Source: DASSQJ01 sp963773655
GTDB taxonomy: Bacteria; Actinomycetota; Actinomycetes; Actinomycetales; Dermatophilaceae
DNA: 64,000 bases
Direction: 5' to 3'
Assembly (NCBI GenBank): GCA_963773655.1
Contig: CAVZBX010000002.1
Coordinates: 1-64,000, forward strand
Each line of letters opens with the position of its first letter. The first letter of the stretch is position 1. Shown here one piece after another: positions 10,573-18,873 of this stretch. Both the position numbers and the translations under genes were made by a program. The notes beneath the pieces were generated by a model, which made no database searches, was not told where the DNA came from, and worked only from the letters and a program-made list of their open reading frames with translations.

Positions 10573-11709
10573 GTGAGCGAGCCCAGCGCGCCCGAGCATC
10601 CGAGCGGCATCACCTACGCCTCCGCGGGGGTCGACGTCGAGGCCGGAGACCGGGCCGTCGAGCTGATGAAGGAGTCGGTGCGCCGGGCCACCCGCCCCGA
10701 GGTCCTGGGCGGGCTCGGCGGGTTCGCCGGGATGTTCGACGCCTCCGCGCTGGCGCGCTACCGCCGCCCGGTCCTCGCCACCTCCACGGACGGCGTCGGC
10801 ACCAAGGTCGCGATCGCCCAGGCGCTCGACCGGCACGACACCATCGGGTTCGACCTGGTCGGGATGGTCGTCGACGACATCGTCGTCACCGGCGCCGAGC
10901 CGCTGTTCATGACCGACTACATCGCGTGCGGCAAGGTCGTACCCGAGCGGATCGCCGCCATCGTCTCCGGCATCGCGCGGGCGTGCCAGCAGGCTCGGGT
11001 GGCCCTCGTCGGCGGGGAGACGGCCGAGCACCCCGGCCTGCTCGGCCCGGACGAGTACGACGTGGCCGGCGCGGCCACCGGGGTGGTCGAGCACGACGAG
11101 GTGCTGGGGCCCCAGCGGGTCCAGGCCGGTGACGTCGTCCTCGCGCTGGCGAGCAGCGGCCTGCACTCCAACGGCTACTCGCTCGTGCGCCGGGTCGTGG
11201 CCCACGCCGGATGGGCGCTGGACCGGCACGTCGACGAGCTGGGCCGCACCCTCGGCGAGGAGCTGCTCGAACCGACCCGCGTGTACTCGGCCGACCTGCT
11301 CGACCTCGTGCGCGCCGACGGCACGGCCGTGCACGCCCTCTCGCACGTCACCGGTGGCGGCCTCGCCGCCAACCTCGCGCGCGTGCTGCCCAGGTCGGTG
11401 CACGTGCGTCTCGACCGGGCCTCCTGGACCCCGCCGCCGGTGTTCGGCCTCGTCGGCACGCTCGGTGGCGTGCCCCGCGACGACCTCGAGCGAACCCTCA
11501 ACATGGGGGTGGGCTTCGCGGCCGTGCTGCCGCCGGCCTCGGTGGACGCCGCCACCGCGCTGCTCGAGGAACGCGGCCTCCGCACCTGGGTCATGGGGGA
11601 GGTCCTGCCGGCGGACGCGGCCCGGGAGGCGCGAGGCGAGGTGGTCCGCGGCGCCAAGGGCGTCGACGGCGGCTCCGTCGAGCTCGTCGGCGAGCACCCC
11701 ACCGCCTGA
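10573..11709 (+). CDS. purM: phosphoribosylformylglycinamidine cyclo-ligase (AIR synthetase)
   Basis: 378 residues. It makes 5-aminoimidazole ribotide from FGAM with ATP in purine synthesis. The family start SGITYASAGVDVEAGDRAVELMK is preceded here by a short Ser/Pro leader. The nucleotide-binding STDGVGTKV is near residue 71, GFDLVGMVVDDIVVTGAEPLF near 100, VALVGGETAEHPG near 143-155, and LASSGLHSNGYSL near 190. Length is slightly above the usual ~345-355 because of N- and C-terminal extensions. The start GTG 10573 is chosen from the TAGGCT-7-GTG pattern. A perfect palindrome follows at 11730-11760. No other pur gene is nearby. Confidence 0.95.
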   Translation: MSEPSAPEHPSGITYASAGVDVEAGDRAVELMKESVRRATRPEVLGGLGGFAGMFDASALARYRRPVLATSTDGVGTKVAIAQALDRHDTIGFDLVGMVVDDIVVTGAEPLFMTDYIACGKVVPERIAAIVSGIARACQQARVALVGGETAEHPGLLGPDEYDVAGAATGVVEHDEVLGPQRVQAGDVVLALASSGLHSNGYSLVRRVVAHAGWALDRHVDELGRTLGEELLEPTRVYSADLLDLVRADGTAVHALSHVTGGGLAANLARVLPRSVHVRLDRASWTPPPVFGLVGTLGGVPRDDLERTLNMGVGFAAVLPPASVDAATALLEERGLRTWVMGEVLPADAAREARGEVVRGAKGVDGGSVELVGEHPTA

Positions 11710-11729
11710 CCCCGTCCGCCCCACCCACC

Positions 11730-11760
11730 TCGACATTTCGGGGTGACCCCGAAATGTCGA
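11730..11760. repeat. 31-bp near-perfect palindrome (15-bp arms)
   Basis: Two 15-bp perfectly complementary arms (11730-11744 and 11746-11760) meet at one central base. The arms contain the AT-containing core GACATTTCGGGG, unusual in this GC-rich setting. It lies 20 bp after the purM stop. It could serve as a terminator in RNA, but no T-run follows; it may equally be a dispersed repeat or a protein-binding site. Confidence 0.7.
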
Positions 11761-11874
11761 CCTCGCAGGGGTCGGCAAGCCCTGCTACGTCGACGAACCG
11801 GGGTCTCGCGGCGCCACCCGCGGTGTCTCGGGAGCTGAGTGCCGGGGCTCAGGCGGGCGGCGCCGCCGTGATCC

Positions 11875-11880
11875 CATGCT
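11875..11880 (+). promoter_or_regulatory. leaderless-type -10 (CATGCT) of the 11887 gene
   Basis: CATGCT, 6 nt, then GTG 11887. The same hexamer and spacing occur before the codB-like gene at 14358. Confidence 0.4.
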
Positions 11881-11886
11881 GGTCCC

Positions 11887-12288
11887 GTGCCCCCCATCAG
11901 CCACGCGGACCACGTCGCGCCGGACCCGCTGCCGGCGGTGGCCGGTGCCCGTCCCGGTGGGCGGTCCGGCACGCCCTGGGCCGTGGCGGTGCTGAGCCTG
12001 GGGACGCTCCTGCTGGTGGCCCACCTGACCGTCCTGCTGGTCGCGGCCGTCCTGGTGGTGTCCTTCGGCACCGCTGTGGGGCTCATCGACGAGTCGCCGC
12101 CACTCGACGTCGCGAACGTCGTCCTCGACGTGGCCCCGGGGGTGCTGACGGGGTGGGTCGCCGGGCTCGTCGCCACCCGGCTGTCGACCACCGGTTCGGC
12201 CCTGGGGCCGCGCCTGGGCGGGATGACCGCCGGGCTGCTCGGCTGCGCGCTCGGGGCCCTGGTCCTGCACGCACAGGGCATCCTCTAG
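11887..12288 (+). CDS. small membrane protein of unknown function
   Basis: 133 residues. After a polar Pro/Gly-rich N-terminus (about 30 residues) there are three hydrophobic segments, near residues 32-62, 73-98 (weaker) and 110-130, so it is likely an integral membrane protein with a cytoplasmic tail. No family recognised. The GTG start is supported by the CATGCT-6-GTG pattern; no ribosome site is visible. It ends with TAG only 13 bp from the end of the convergent hydrolase gene, so the two transcripts may overlap. Confidence 0.62.
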   Translation: MPPISHADHVAPDPLPAVAGARPGGRSGTPWAVAVLSLGTLLLVAHLTVLLVAAVLVVSFGTAVGLIDESPPLDVANVVLDVAPGVLTGWVAGLVATRLSTTGSALGPRLGGMTAGLLGCALGALVLHAQGIL

Positions 12289-12301
12289 GCGGCCGCCCTC
12301 G

Positions 12302-12850
12302 TCAGACCACGGTGATCTGCGGCGCGTACAGCGACATCACGGCCAGGGCGTGGGCGTGGTTCTCGGGCGTCGACCCCGCACAGGCGTCGGCGACGACGCG
12401 CACCGTCACCCCGGCATCGGCCATCGGCAGCGCGGTCGAGATGACGCAGCAGTCGGTGGCCACGCCGGCGAGGGTCACGTGCCCGCCGCCGCCCACGAGA
12501 CCGCTCAGCGTCGGCCACTTCCCGAAGGTCCCGGCCGTGACGACCCGACCGGCCAGCCCCTCGAGCTCCGGCACGACCGCGTACAGCGGGTCGGACCCGG
12601 ACACGAGCGCGAACGGCCACTCCTCGTAGTACGGGCCCCACGACCCGCCGAGCGTCGGGTCGGCGACGAAGCGGGTGACCACCGTCCGCTCCGGCCCGTA
12701 CGCCTCGGCGAGGGCCACGACCCGAGGTGCGGCGTCGCCCCACATCGGGGACCCCCACGGCGAGGCGGCCGGTGAGGCGAACACCGCCTGGGGGTCGACG
12801 ACCACGAGCCACCCCCCGTCGACGACGGGCAGGCCGTGCGCCGCGCTCAC
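12302..12850 (-). CDS. isochorismatase-family cysteine hydrolase
   Basis: 182 residues. The catalytic triad of the family is visible: Asp19 in LVVVDPQ, Lys111 in GTFGKWPTLSG, and the nucleophile Cys135 in GVATDCCVISTALPMADAG, with the cis-peptide region just before it. Members hydrolyse amides or vinyl ethers (nicotinamidase, N-carbamoylsarcosine amidase, ureidoacrylate hydrolase, isochorismatase); the substrate cannot be told from the motif. The GTG start overlaps the stop of the upstream NCS1 permease by 4 nt (GTGA), so the two are translationally coupled. That suggests the hydrolase acts on a nucleobase or related amide imported by the permease. Confidence 0.88.
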   Translation of the reverse strand: MSAAHGLPVVDGGWLVVVDPQAVFASPAASPWGSPMWGDAAPRVVALAEAYGPERTVVTRFVADPTLGGSWGPYYEEWPFALVSGSDPLYAVVPELEGLAGRVVTAGTFGKWPTLSGLVGGGGHVTLAGVATDCCVISTALPMADAGVTVRVVADACAGSTPENHAHALAVMSLYAPQITVV

Positions 12851-14358
12851 CGGCGCTGCTCGCCGACCCGGCCCCCCGCGGCCGGCGCCGCCGCGTCATC
12901 GAGCGCCTCCTGCCGACGCACGGTGCCGCGCCGAAGGAGGAGCGACCCGAGGAGGCCGAGCACGAGCGCGACGAGCACGCCGAGGTTGGCGTAGGCCCAG
13001 TCGCCGTCCTTGCCCCCGAGGCCGAGCGGCCCGAGGAGGTAGCCCTGCCAGTTGTTCCACGAGGCGGCGTCGGCGAAGAGGTTGATGACCAGCCCCCACC
13101 CGATGACCGAGGCCACGCCCATCGTCCCCACCGAGGCCCAGTCCCAGGCGCCGTACCGCCCGCGGGTGGTGAACAGGTCCTCGTCGTCGTAGTCGCGGCG
13201 CCGGAGCCAGATGTCGCCGATCATCAGGCCGGCCCACGCGGCCAGCGGCACGCCGAGGGTGATGAGGAAGGACTGGAAGGGGCCGAGGAAGCTCTGGGCG
13301 AAGAAGACGACCCAGATGGTGCCGAGGGTGAGGATGATGCCGTCGACGAGCGCCGCGGTGGGCCGGGGGATGCGCACCCCGAGCGAGAGCAGGGTCAGGC
13401 CCGAGGAGTAGATGCCGAGAGTGGCCCCCGAGACCAGCGACAGGATGACCGCGACGAGGAAGACGACCAGCGTCCACGTCGGCAGCAGCGTCGCCAGCGT
13501 GCCGATCGGGTCGTTGGCGATGCCCTCCATGAGCGCGGGGTCCGAGCCGGCGAGCAGGAGCCCGTAGAGGACGAGCACGACCGGCGCGACGGCGCCGCCG
13601 AAGGTGTTCCACGCGACGATCGCCGCGCCGGGGGCGTCGCGGCGCTGGTACCGGGACCAGTCGGCCGCGATGTTGATCCACCCGAGCCCGAACCCGGTCA
13701 TCACCAGGACCAGGGCACCGATGACCGCCTGGACGGAGCCGCTCGGCAGGGCCTGCACCACGGCCCAGTCGACGTCCTTCACGGTCAGCGCGATGTAGAC
13801 GATCGTGACGATGCCGGTGATCCACGTGAGCACCGACTGCAGCCGCATGATGATGTGGTAGCCGGCCACGGACGCCGAGACGATGAGGGCCGCCACCACC
13901 GCGGACGCCAGGACCTTGGTCCCGGTGCCCCCACCCCAGCCGAGCTCGGTGAAGATCGTGGCGGTCGCCAGCACCGCGAGGATGGCGAGGAAGGTCTCCC
14001 AGCCGATCGAGGTCAGCCACGACACCACGCCCGGCACCTTCTGGCCGGTGACCCCGAAGGCGGCCCGCGACAGGATCATCGTCGGCGCCGACCCCCGCTT
14101 GCCGGCGATGGCGATGACGCCGCACAGGGCGAACGAGATGGTGATGCCGACGACGGCGACCAGGGCGCCCTGCCAGAAGGAGACCCCGAACTGGAGGACG
14201 AAGGCGGCGTAGGAGATGCCGAAGACCGAGACGTTGGCCGCGAACCACGGCCAGAACAGGTCTCGGGGTGCGGCGGTGCGCTCGGCCTCGCCGACGATCT
14301 CGATCCCGGTGGTCTCGACGCCGAGGCGCCGGGTCTGCTCCACGCTGGTCCCGCTCAT
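12847..14358 (-). CDS. NCS1-family permease (cytosine/purine/allantoin type)
   Basis: 503 residues with about twelve hydrophobic segments, typical of NCS1 (CodB/PucI-like) cation symporters for nucleobases or related compounds. Family features include the N-terminal FWPWFAANVSVFGISYA, the KRGSAPTMILSRAAFG motif of helix 3, and DIWLRRRDYDDEDLF near the C-terminal side. Start: ATG 14358 (MSGTSVEQTRRLG), chosen because CATGCT lies 6 nt upstream; a GTG 27 nt further upstream lacks such a signal. The stop overlaps the start of the isochorismatase-type gene. The specific substrate is not readable; cytosine, allantoin or another cyclic amide would fit the hydrolase partner. Confidence 0.88.
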   Translation of the reverse strand: MSGTSVEQTRRLGVETTGIEIVGEAERTAAPRDLFWPWFAANVSVFGISYAAFVLQFGVSFWQGALVAVVGITISFALCGVIAIAGKRGSAPTMILSRAAFGVTGQKVPGVVSWLTSIGWETFLAILAVLATATIFTELGWGGGTGTKVLASAVVAALIVSASVAGYHIIMRLQSVLTWITGIVTIVYIALTVKDVDWAVVQALPSGSVQAVIGALVLVMTGFGLGWINIAADWSRYQRRDAPGAAIVAWNTFGGAVAPVVLVLYGLLLAGSDPALMEGIANDPIGTLATLLPTWTLVVFLVAVILSLVSGATLGIYSSGLTLLSLGVRIPRPTAALVDGIILTLGTIWVVFFAQSFLGPFQSFLITLGVPLAAWAGLMIGDIWLRRRDYDDEDLFTTRGRYGAWDWASVGTMGVASVIGWGLVINLFADAASWNNWQGYLLGPLGLGGKDGDWAYANLGVLVALVLGLLGSLLLRRGTVRRQEALDDAAAPAAGGRVGEQRR

Positions 14359-14364
14359 CCTCCG

Positions 14365-14370
14365 AGCATG
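14365..14370 (-). promoter_or_regulatory. leaderless-type -10 (CATGCT) of the NCS1 permease
   Basis: On the minus strand CATGCT, 6 nt, ATG 14358. A GGAGG touches the ATG directly and is too close to act as a ribosome site. Confidence 0.4.
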
Positions 14371-14519
14371 GCAGACCGGAGCCACCGGACCGGTTCCGGT
14401 GCGCAGGACTCGCGCAGGTGCCGCGTCGGCCCGGTCGTCACCGGGCCGGGGGACGGATGCGGGACCGCCTGCCGCCCACGCGCGTGGCGCGGGGCACGAG
14501 GGGTGACGTCAGGGCGGTG

Positions 14520-14711
14520 TCAACGTCGACCGGACGCCCACGAGTCGTAGTCGTCCTCGTCGTCGTGCTCACGGTCGCCGCGTGCGGAGTCACCGCTGCC
14601 GGACTGTCCGTGTAGCTCTCGCTCAAGCGCGCTGAGGTCGGTCTCCGGGCTGTAGTACTTCAGCTCGCGAGCGACCTTCGTCTGCTTGGCCTTGGCTCGG
14701 CCGCGCCCCAT
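14520..14711 (-). CDS. DUF3073 family protein
   Basis: 63 residues. The start MGRGRAKAKQTKVARELKYY, then SPETDLSALERELHG, an acidic middle (HDDEDDYD) and the end WASGRR are the full pattern of the actinobacterial DUF3073 family, found near-universally in the phylum and of unknown role. ATG 14711 is preceded by AGGGGG at a proper distance; a longer upstream frame is Pro/Arg-rich and not conserved in type. Basic head and acidic tail suggest a small nucleic-acid- or ribosome-associated protein, but that is a guess. Confidence 0.88.
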   Translation of the reverse strand: MGRGRAKAKQTKVARELKYYSPETDLSALERELHGQSGSGDSARGDREHDDEDDYDSWASGRR

Positions 14712-14869
14712 GGCGTGACCCCCTCGTGCGTCTGCCGGAGCGGCATCGCCAGTGGGACGGCCCCGTGAAGGGGTCATCCCACGTCGCGGAGCCGGCCCGG
14801 GGAGTGAGTTCTGTCGTGGCGCCCACGGTACACGAGGCGGAGGCCTCCTTCGACGCCGTGTCCAGAACG

Positions 14870-15955
14870 TCAGCCGCGCCGCGGGCGTTCCGGCAGCCAC
14901 GGCGTCCGCCCGCCCGCGGCCATCCGCTGCTCGGCCAGCCGGTCGGCGGCCGCGGCGGGCGTGGTGCCGGTGGCGTCGGCGTCGCGGAGCACCTCGAGGG
15001 TGTGGTCGAAGATGGTCGCGGTACGGGCCCGGGCCCGTTCCAGGTCGAACCCGTGGAGCTCGTCGCTCACCTGGATGACGCCGCCGGCGTTGACGACGAA
15101 GTCCGGCGCGTACGTGATGCCGCGCCGCGCCAGGGCGTCGGCCGTGCCGGGGTCGGCGAGCTGGTTGTTGGCGCCGCCGCAGACGACCCGGGCCTGCAGG
15201 GTCGCCACGGTCTCCTCGTCGAGAGCGCCGCCCAGGGCGTTGGGGCTGAAGACGTCCAGGTCCGAGTGGACGAGCTCCTCGGTGTCCTCCACCGCCCGGA
15301 CCGCCCGGGGGGACCTCGCCACGAGACGCTCCACGGCGTCGCGGTCGACGTCGGTGGCGACGACCTCCGCGCCGTCGTCGAGGAGGTGCTCCGCCAGCCG
15401 GGCGCCGACCTTGCCGACCCCCGCGATGCCGACCACGCGGCCCGCCAGGCTCGGCTCCCCCCAGACGTGCTGGGCGGCGGCCCGCATCCCCTGGAAGACG
15501 CCGAAGGCGGTGAGCACCGAGGAGTCACCGGCCCCGCCGCGCTCGGGCGAGCGGCCGGTGGCCCACCGCGTCTCCTCACCGACCACGTCCATGTCCGCGA
15601 CGTAGGTGCCGACGTCGCACGCGGTGACGTACCGCCCGCCGAGGGACTCGACGAACCGGCCGTAGGCGTGCAGCAGCTCGGGGGACTTGTCCGTGGCGGG
15701 GTCGCCGATGATCACGGCCTTGCCGCCGCCGTGGTCGAGGCCCGCGACGGCGTTCTTGTACGACATCGCCCGGGAGAGGCGCAGCACGTCGGCGAGCGCC
15801 GCGTCCATGGTCGGGTAGGGGTGGAAGCGGGTGCCGCCCAGACCCGGGCCGAGCGAGGTGTCGTGGAGCGCGATGACGGCGCGAAGGCCGGTCTCTCGGT
15901 CGGAGCAGAAGGCGACCTGCTCGTGGCCGGTGAGATCGATGAGGTCGAAGGCCAT
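14870..15955 (-). CDS. branched-chain amino-acid dehydrogenase (Leu/Val dehydrogenase type)
   Basis: 361 residues. NAD-dependent oxidative deamination of valine/leucine/isoleucine (or phenylalanine) to the 2-oxo acid. N-terminal catalytic domain with GPGLGGTRFHPYP, the lysine-containing AMSYKNAVAGLDHGGGKAVI and the catalytic ACDVGTYVADMD. The C-terminal Rossmann domain has GVGKVGARLAEHL, then VCGGANNQLADPGTADALA and YAPDFVVNAGGVIQVSDEL, all typical of Leu/Val/Phe dehydrogenases. ATG 15955 is supported by TAGCGT 6 nt upstream. It is divergent from fgd (97 bp between start codons). Exact substrate preference is uncertain; actinobacterial homologues are mostly valine dehydrogenases. Confidence 0.92.
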   Translation of the reverse strand: MAFDLIDLTGHEQVAFCSDRETGLRAVIALHDTSLGPGLGGTRFHPYPTMDAALADVLRLSRAMSYKNAVAGLDHGGGKAVIIGDPATDKSPELLHAYGRFVESLGGRYVTACDVGTYVADMDVVGEETRWATGRSPERGGAGDSSVLTAFGVFQGMRAAAQHVWGEPSLAGRVVGIAGVGKVGARLAEHLLDDGAEVVATDVDRDAVERLVARSPRAVRAVEDTEELVHSDLDVFSPNALGGALDEETVATLQARVVCGGANNQLADPGTADALARRGITYAPDFVVNAGGVIQVSDELHGFDLERARARTATIFDHTLEVLRDADATGTTPAAAADRLAEQRMAAGGRTPWLPERPRRG

Positions 15956-15961
15956 GGGCCA

Positions 15962-15967
15962 ACGCTA
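15962..15967 (-). promoter_or_regulatory. leaderless-type -10 (TAGCGT) of the amino-acid dehydrogenase
   Basis: On the minus strand TAGCGT, 6 nt, ATG 15955; no ribosome site. Confidence 0.5.
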
Positions 15968-16040
15968 GACCCGCGCGCGCAGCCGGGTCCGCCGAGTGCG
16001 CTCGGTGGCACCGCCTCACCGGCGCCGCCCCGTCCTCGGG

Positions 16041-16046
16041 CAGGAT
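16041..16046 (+). promoter_or_regulatory. leaderless-type -10 (CAGGAT) of fgd
   Basis: CAGGAT, 6 nt, ATG 16053. Identical hexamer before the DUF445 gene at 36409. Confidence 0.4.
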
Positions 16047-16052
16047 GAGGCC

Positions 16053-17090
16053 ATGACGGAGACGCATGGCATCCGGGTCGGGTACAAGGCCTCCGCGGAG
16101 CAGTTCGCCCCCGGCGAGCTCGCGGGTTTCGCCGTGCTGGCGGAGGAGCTGGGCCTGGACTCGGTGACGATCTCCGACCACTTCCAGCCGTGGCGGCTCG
16201 AGGGCGGGCACGCCCCCAACTCGATGGCGTGGATGGCCTGGGTGCTGGCGCGCACCGAGCGCATCCTCGTCGGCACCTCGGTGATGACCCCGACCTTCCG
16301 CTACAACCCGCCGGTGGTCGCCCAGACCTTCGCGACGATGGCCTGCCTGGCGCCGGGGCGCGTCATGCTCGGGGTCGGCACCGGGGAGGCACTCAACGAG
16401 GTGGCCGTCGGGTCGGTCGCCGAGGGGGAGTGGCCCGAGTTCAAGGAGCGGTTCGCACGGCTGCGCGAGGCGGTCACCCTGATGCGCGCGCTGTGGACCG
16501 AGCCGCGGGTCACCTTCGAGGGGGAGTACTACCGCACCGAGGACGCCGCGATCTACGACCGGCCCGAGGAGCCGGTGCCGGTCTACGTCGCCGCGGGCGG
16601 CCCGATGGTGGCCCGGTACGCCGGGCGACACGGCGACGGGTTCATCTGCACCTCCGGCAAGGGGGAGGAGCTGTACCGCGACGCGCTCGTCCCCGCCGTC
16701 GACGAGGGCCTCGACCGGGCCGGCCGGCCCCGCGACGCCGTCGACCGGATGATCGAGGTCAAGGTCTCCTGGGACCCGGACCCCGAGCGGGCGCTGGAGA
16801 ACACCCGGTTCTGGGCGCCGCTGTCGCTGACGCCCGAGCAGAAGCACTCCATCCACAGCCCGGCCGAGATGGAGCGCGCCGCCGACGAGCTGCCCATCGA
16901 GCAGGTCGCCAGGCGCTGGGTCGTGGCCTCCCGCCCCGAGGAGGTGGTCGACGCGCTGCGGTTCTACACCGACCTCGGCTTCGACCACCTCGTCGTCCAC
17001 GGCCCCGGCCACGACCAGGAGCGCTTCCTCTCCACCTTTGCCGAGCAGGTCCTGCCCGGCCTGCGCGAGCTCCGGCCGGCGGCTCGGTGA
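16053..17090 (+). CDS. fgd: F420-dependent glucose-6-phosphate dehydrogenase
   Basis: 345 residues, closely following mycobacterial Fgd1 by pattern. It oxidises glucose-6-phosphate to 6-phosphogluconolactone with cofactor F420, supplying F420H2 to reductases. Key stretches are SDHFQPWR (with the active-site His), APNSMAWMAWV, GTSVMTPTFRYNPPVVAQ, GVGTGEALNEVAVG, GEYYRTEDAAIYD, AAGGPMVARYAGRHGDGF, FICTSGKGEELY and TRFWAPLSLTPEQKHS. This is a marker that the host makes F420. The stop overlaps the start of the CaiB-type gene (GTGA), so both genes share one mRNA. Its own promoter faces away from the amino-acid dehydrogenase. Confidence 0.95.
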   Translation: MTETHGIRVGYKASAEQFAPGELAGFAVLAEELGLDSVTISDHFQPWRLEGGHAPNSMAWMAWVLARTERILVGTSVMTPTFRYNPPVVAQTFATMACLAPGRVMLGVGTGEALNEVAVGSVAEGEWPEFKERFARLREAVTLMRALWTEPRVTFEGEYYRTEDAAIYDRPEEPVPVYVAAGGPMVARYAGRHGDGFICTSGKGEELYRDALVPAVDEGLDRAGRPRDAVDRMIEVKVSWDPDPERALENTRFWAPLSLTPEQKHSIHSPAEMERAADELPIEQVARRWVVASRPEEVVDALRFYTDLGFDHLVVHGPGHDQERFLSTFAEQVLPGLRELRPAAR

Positions 17091-18217
17091 GCGGGCCGCT
17101 CGAGGGCGTCCGGGTCGTCGAGCTCGGCGGGATCGGGCCGGTTCCCTTCGCCGCCACCGTGCTGGCGGAGCTCGGTGCCGACGTCGTCCGCGTCGACCGG
17201 CCCGGGGAGTCCAACCCGCTTGCGCTCGCGGCCGGCGTGCGCCGCTCGCGGCGGAGCATCGCGGTCGACCTCAAGCACGACGACGGCATCGGCGTGGTTC
17301 GCCGCCTGCTCGACCGTGCCGACGTGCTCCTCGAGGGCTTCCGCCCCGGCGTGGCCGAGCGTCTCGGTCTCGGGCCGGAGGACCTGCTCGCCCGCAACCC
17401 CCGCCTCATCGTGGGGCGGATGACCGGATGGGGGCAGGACGGGCCGATGGCGCCGCGCGCGGGCCACGACGTCACGTACGCCGCACTCTCCGGGACCCTC
17501 CACGCGCTCGGCCCCCGGGAGCGCCCGATCACCCCGGCGCCACTCGTCGCGGACTTCGGCGGCGGCTCGATGTACCTCGTGGTCGGGGTGCTCGCGGCCC
17601 TGGTCGCGCGGGTGGCCACCGGCCGCGGCCAGGTGGTCGACACGGCGATGGCCGACGGCGCCGCGCACCTGCTCTCCCTCTCCCACGCCATGCTCGCGAC
17701 CGGCGCGTGGCGGGACGAGCGCGAGGCCAACGTGCTCGACGGAGGGGCCCCGTTCTACGCGGTGTACGAGTGCGCCGACGGGGGCTTCGTCGCGGTCGGC
17801 GCGCTGGAGCCGCAGTTCTTCGCCGAGCTCGTCACGACCCTCGGCGTCGAGGTCGAGGGCCATCAGTACGACCCGGCGGGGTGGCCGGCCCAGCGCGCCG
17901 CGCTCGCGGCAGCCTTCCGATCGCGGACCCGCGACGAGTGGGCGCTGCTCTTCGAGGGGACCGACGCGTGCGTGGCTCCGGTGCTCTCCCTGAGGGAGGC
18001 CCCGCAGCACCCGCACGCCGTCGCCCGGGGCTCCTTCGAGCCGTACGCCGACGGGCACGTGCCGGTGCTGCCGCCCCGGTTCTCCGCCACGCCGGCGCGG
18101 CGGCCCGGTCCCGAGCCGGTGGCGGGCGCCGACACTCGCGGCTACCTGCAGGAGCACGGGTTCGCTGCCGACGAGGTCGACGCCCTGCTCGCCTCCGGCG
18201 CGGTCGCCCAGGCGTGA
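17087..18217 (+). CDS. CaiB/BaiF family CoA transferase (alpha-methylacyl-CoA racemase-like)
   Basis: 376 residues, class III CoA transferase fold. Start GPLEGVRVVELGGIGPVPFA; GADVVRVDRPGE (with DRP of the CoA-binding region); RSRRSIAVDLK; then LLEGFRPGVAERLGLGPEDL and GRMTGWGQDGP; and GHDVTYAALSG, where the Asp after GH matches the catalytic Asp region. These details resemble alpha-methylacyl-CoA racemases (Mcr/AMACR), which epimerise 2-methylacyl-CoAs in branched fatty acid and sterol breakdown; a true CoA transferase is the alternative. The GTG start sits in a 4-nt overlap with fgd. The pairing with an F420 enzyme has no obvious shared pathway. Confidence 0.9.
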   Translation: MSGPLEGVRVVELGGIGPVPFAATVLAELGADVVRVDRPGESNPLALAAGVRRSRRSIAVDLKHDDGIGVVRRLLDRADVLLEGFRPGVAERLGLGPEDLLARNPRLIVGRMTGWGQDGPMAPRAGHDVTYAALSGTLHALGPRERPITPAPLVADFGGGSMYLVVGVLAALVARVATGRGQVVDTAMADGAAHLLSLSHAMLATGAWRDEREANVLDGGAPFYAVYECADGGFVAVGALEPQFFAELVTTLGVEVEGHQYDPAGWPAQRAALAAAFRSRTRDEWALLFEGTDACVAPVLSLREAPQHPHAVARGSFEPYADGHVPVLPPRFSATPARRPGPEPVAGADTRGYLQEHGFAADEVDALLASGAVAQA

Positions 18218-18228
18218 CCCGGGGCGGC

Positions 18229-18873
18229 TCAGGCCCCGGTGACGAGCACGTCGGCCCGGTGCCGGGTGCCCTCGACGAGCAGCGCGTTGACGTGGTCGGA
18301 CCCGTCGCTGCGCTCCTCGGCGGCGGCGCGGTCCCGGCCGAAGGCCATGTGCCGGGAGACCAGCCACTCCCGGCGCAGCGGGCCCGGGTCGACGAACCAG
18401 GCCTCGTCGAGCAGCCCGGCCACCTCGCGCCACGGCGGCTCCTCGGCGAGGAGGTAGTTGCCCTCGACGACGACGAGCGGGGTGCTGCGGTGCACGGCGA
18501 TCGCGCCGGCGATCGGCTCCTCGAGGTCGCGGCGGAAGGTGGGCGCGTGGACGACCTCCTCGTCCGCGGCCCGCACCCGACGCAGCAGGTGCACGAAGCC
18601 GCCGGCGTCGAAGGTGTCGATGGCGCCCTTGGTGGCGGTCCGCCCCAGCTCCTCGAGGCGCACCTGGGCGAGGTGGAAGCCGTCCATCGGCAGTAGCACG
18701 GCGTCGTCGCCGAGGGCGCGGACCACCTCCGCGGCCAGGGTCGACTTCCCTGCCCCGGGCGCGCCGGTGATGCCGAGCAGTCGGCGCCCACCCCGGTCCA
18801 CCAGCCTGCGGGCGCGGGCGACCAGCGCCGCGGTGTCGGTGCGCGAGACGACGACCGGGCCGGTCGTGCTCAT
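18229..18873 (-). CDS. P-loop nucleoside/sugar kinase (uridine kinase/panK superfamily)
   Basis: 214 residues. Walker A GAPGAGKSTLA near residues 37-47, then LLPMDGFHLAQ (the DGF-H motif of the uridine/pantothenate kinase group), KGAIDTFDAGGF, the basic patch APTFRRDLEEP, and VVVEGNYLLAEEPPW as the Walker-B-like strand. Members of this YggC/Udk-like group phosphorylate nucleosides or small sugars; substrate unknown. ATG 18873 overlaps the stop of the HAD gene (ATGA), so the two are coupled. Convergent with the CoA transferase gene, with only 11 bp between. Confidence 0.86.
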   Translation of the reverse strand: MSTTGPVVVSRTDTAALVARARRLVDRGGRRLLGITGAPGAGKSTLAAEVVRALGDDAVLLPMDGFHLAQVRLEELGRTATKGAIDTFDAGGFVHLLRRVRAADEEVVHAPTFRRDLEEPIAGAIAVHRSTPLVVVEGNYLLAEEPPWREVAGLLDEAWFVDPGPLRREWLVSRHMAFGRDRAAAEERSDGSDHVNALLVEGTRHRADVLVTGA

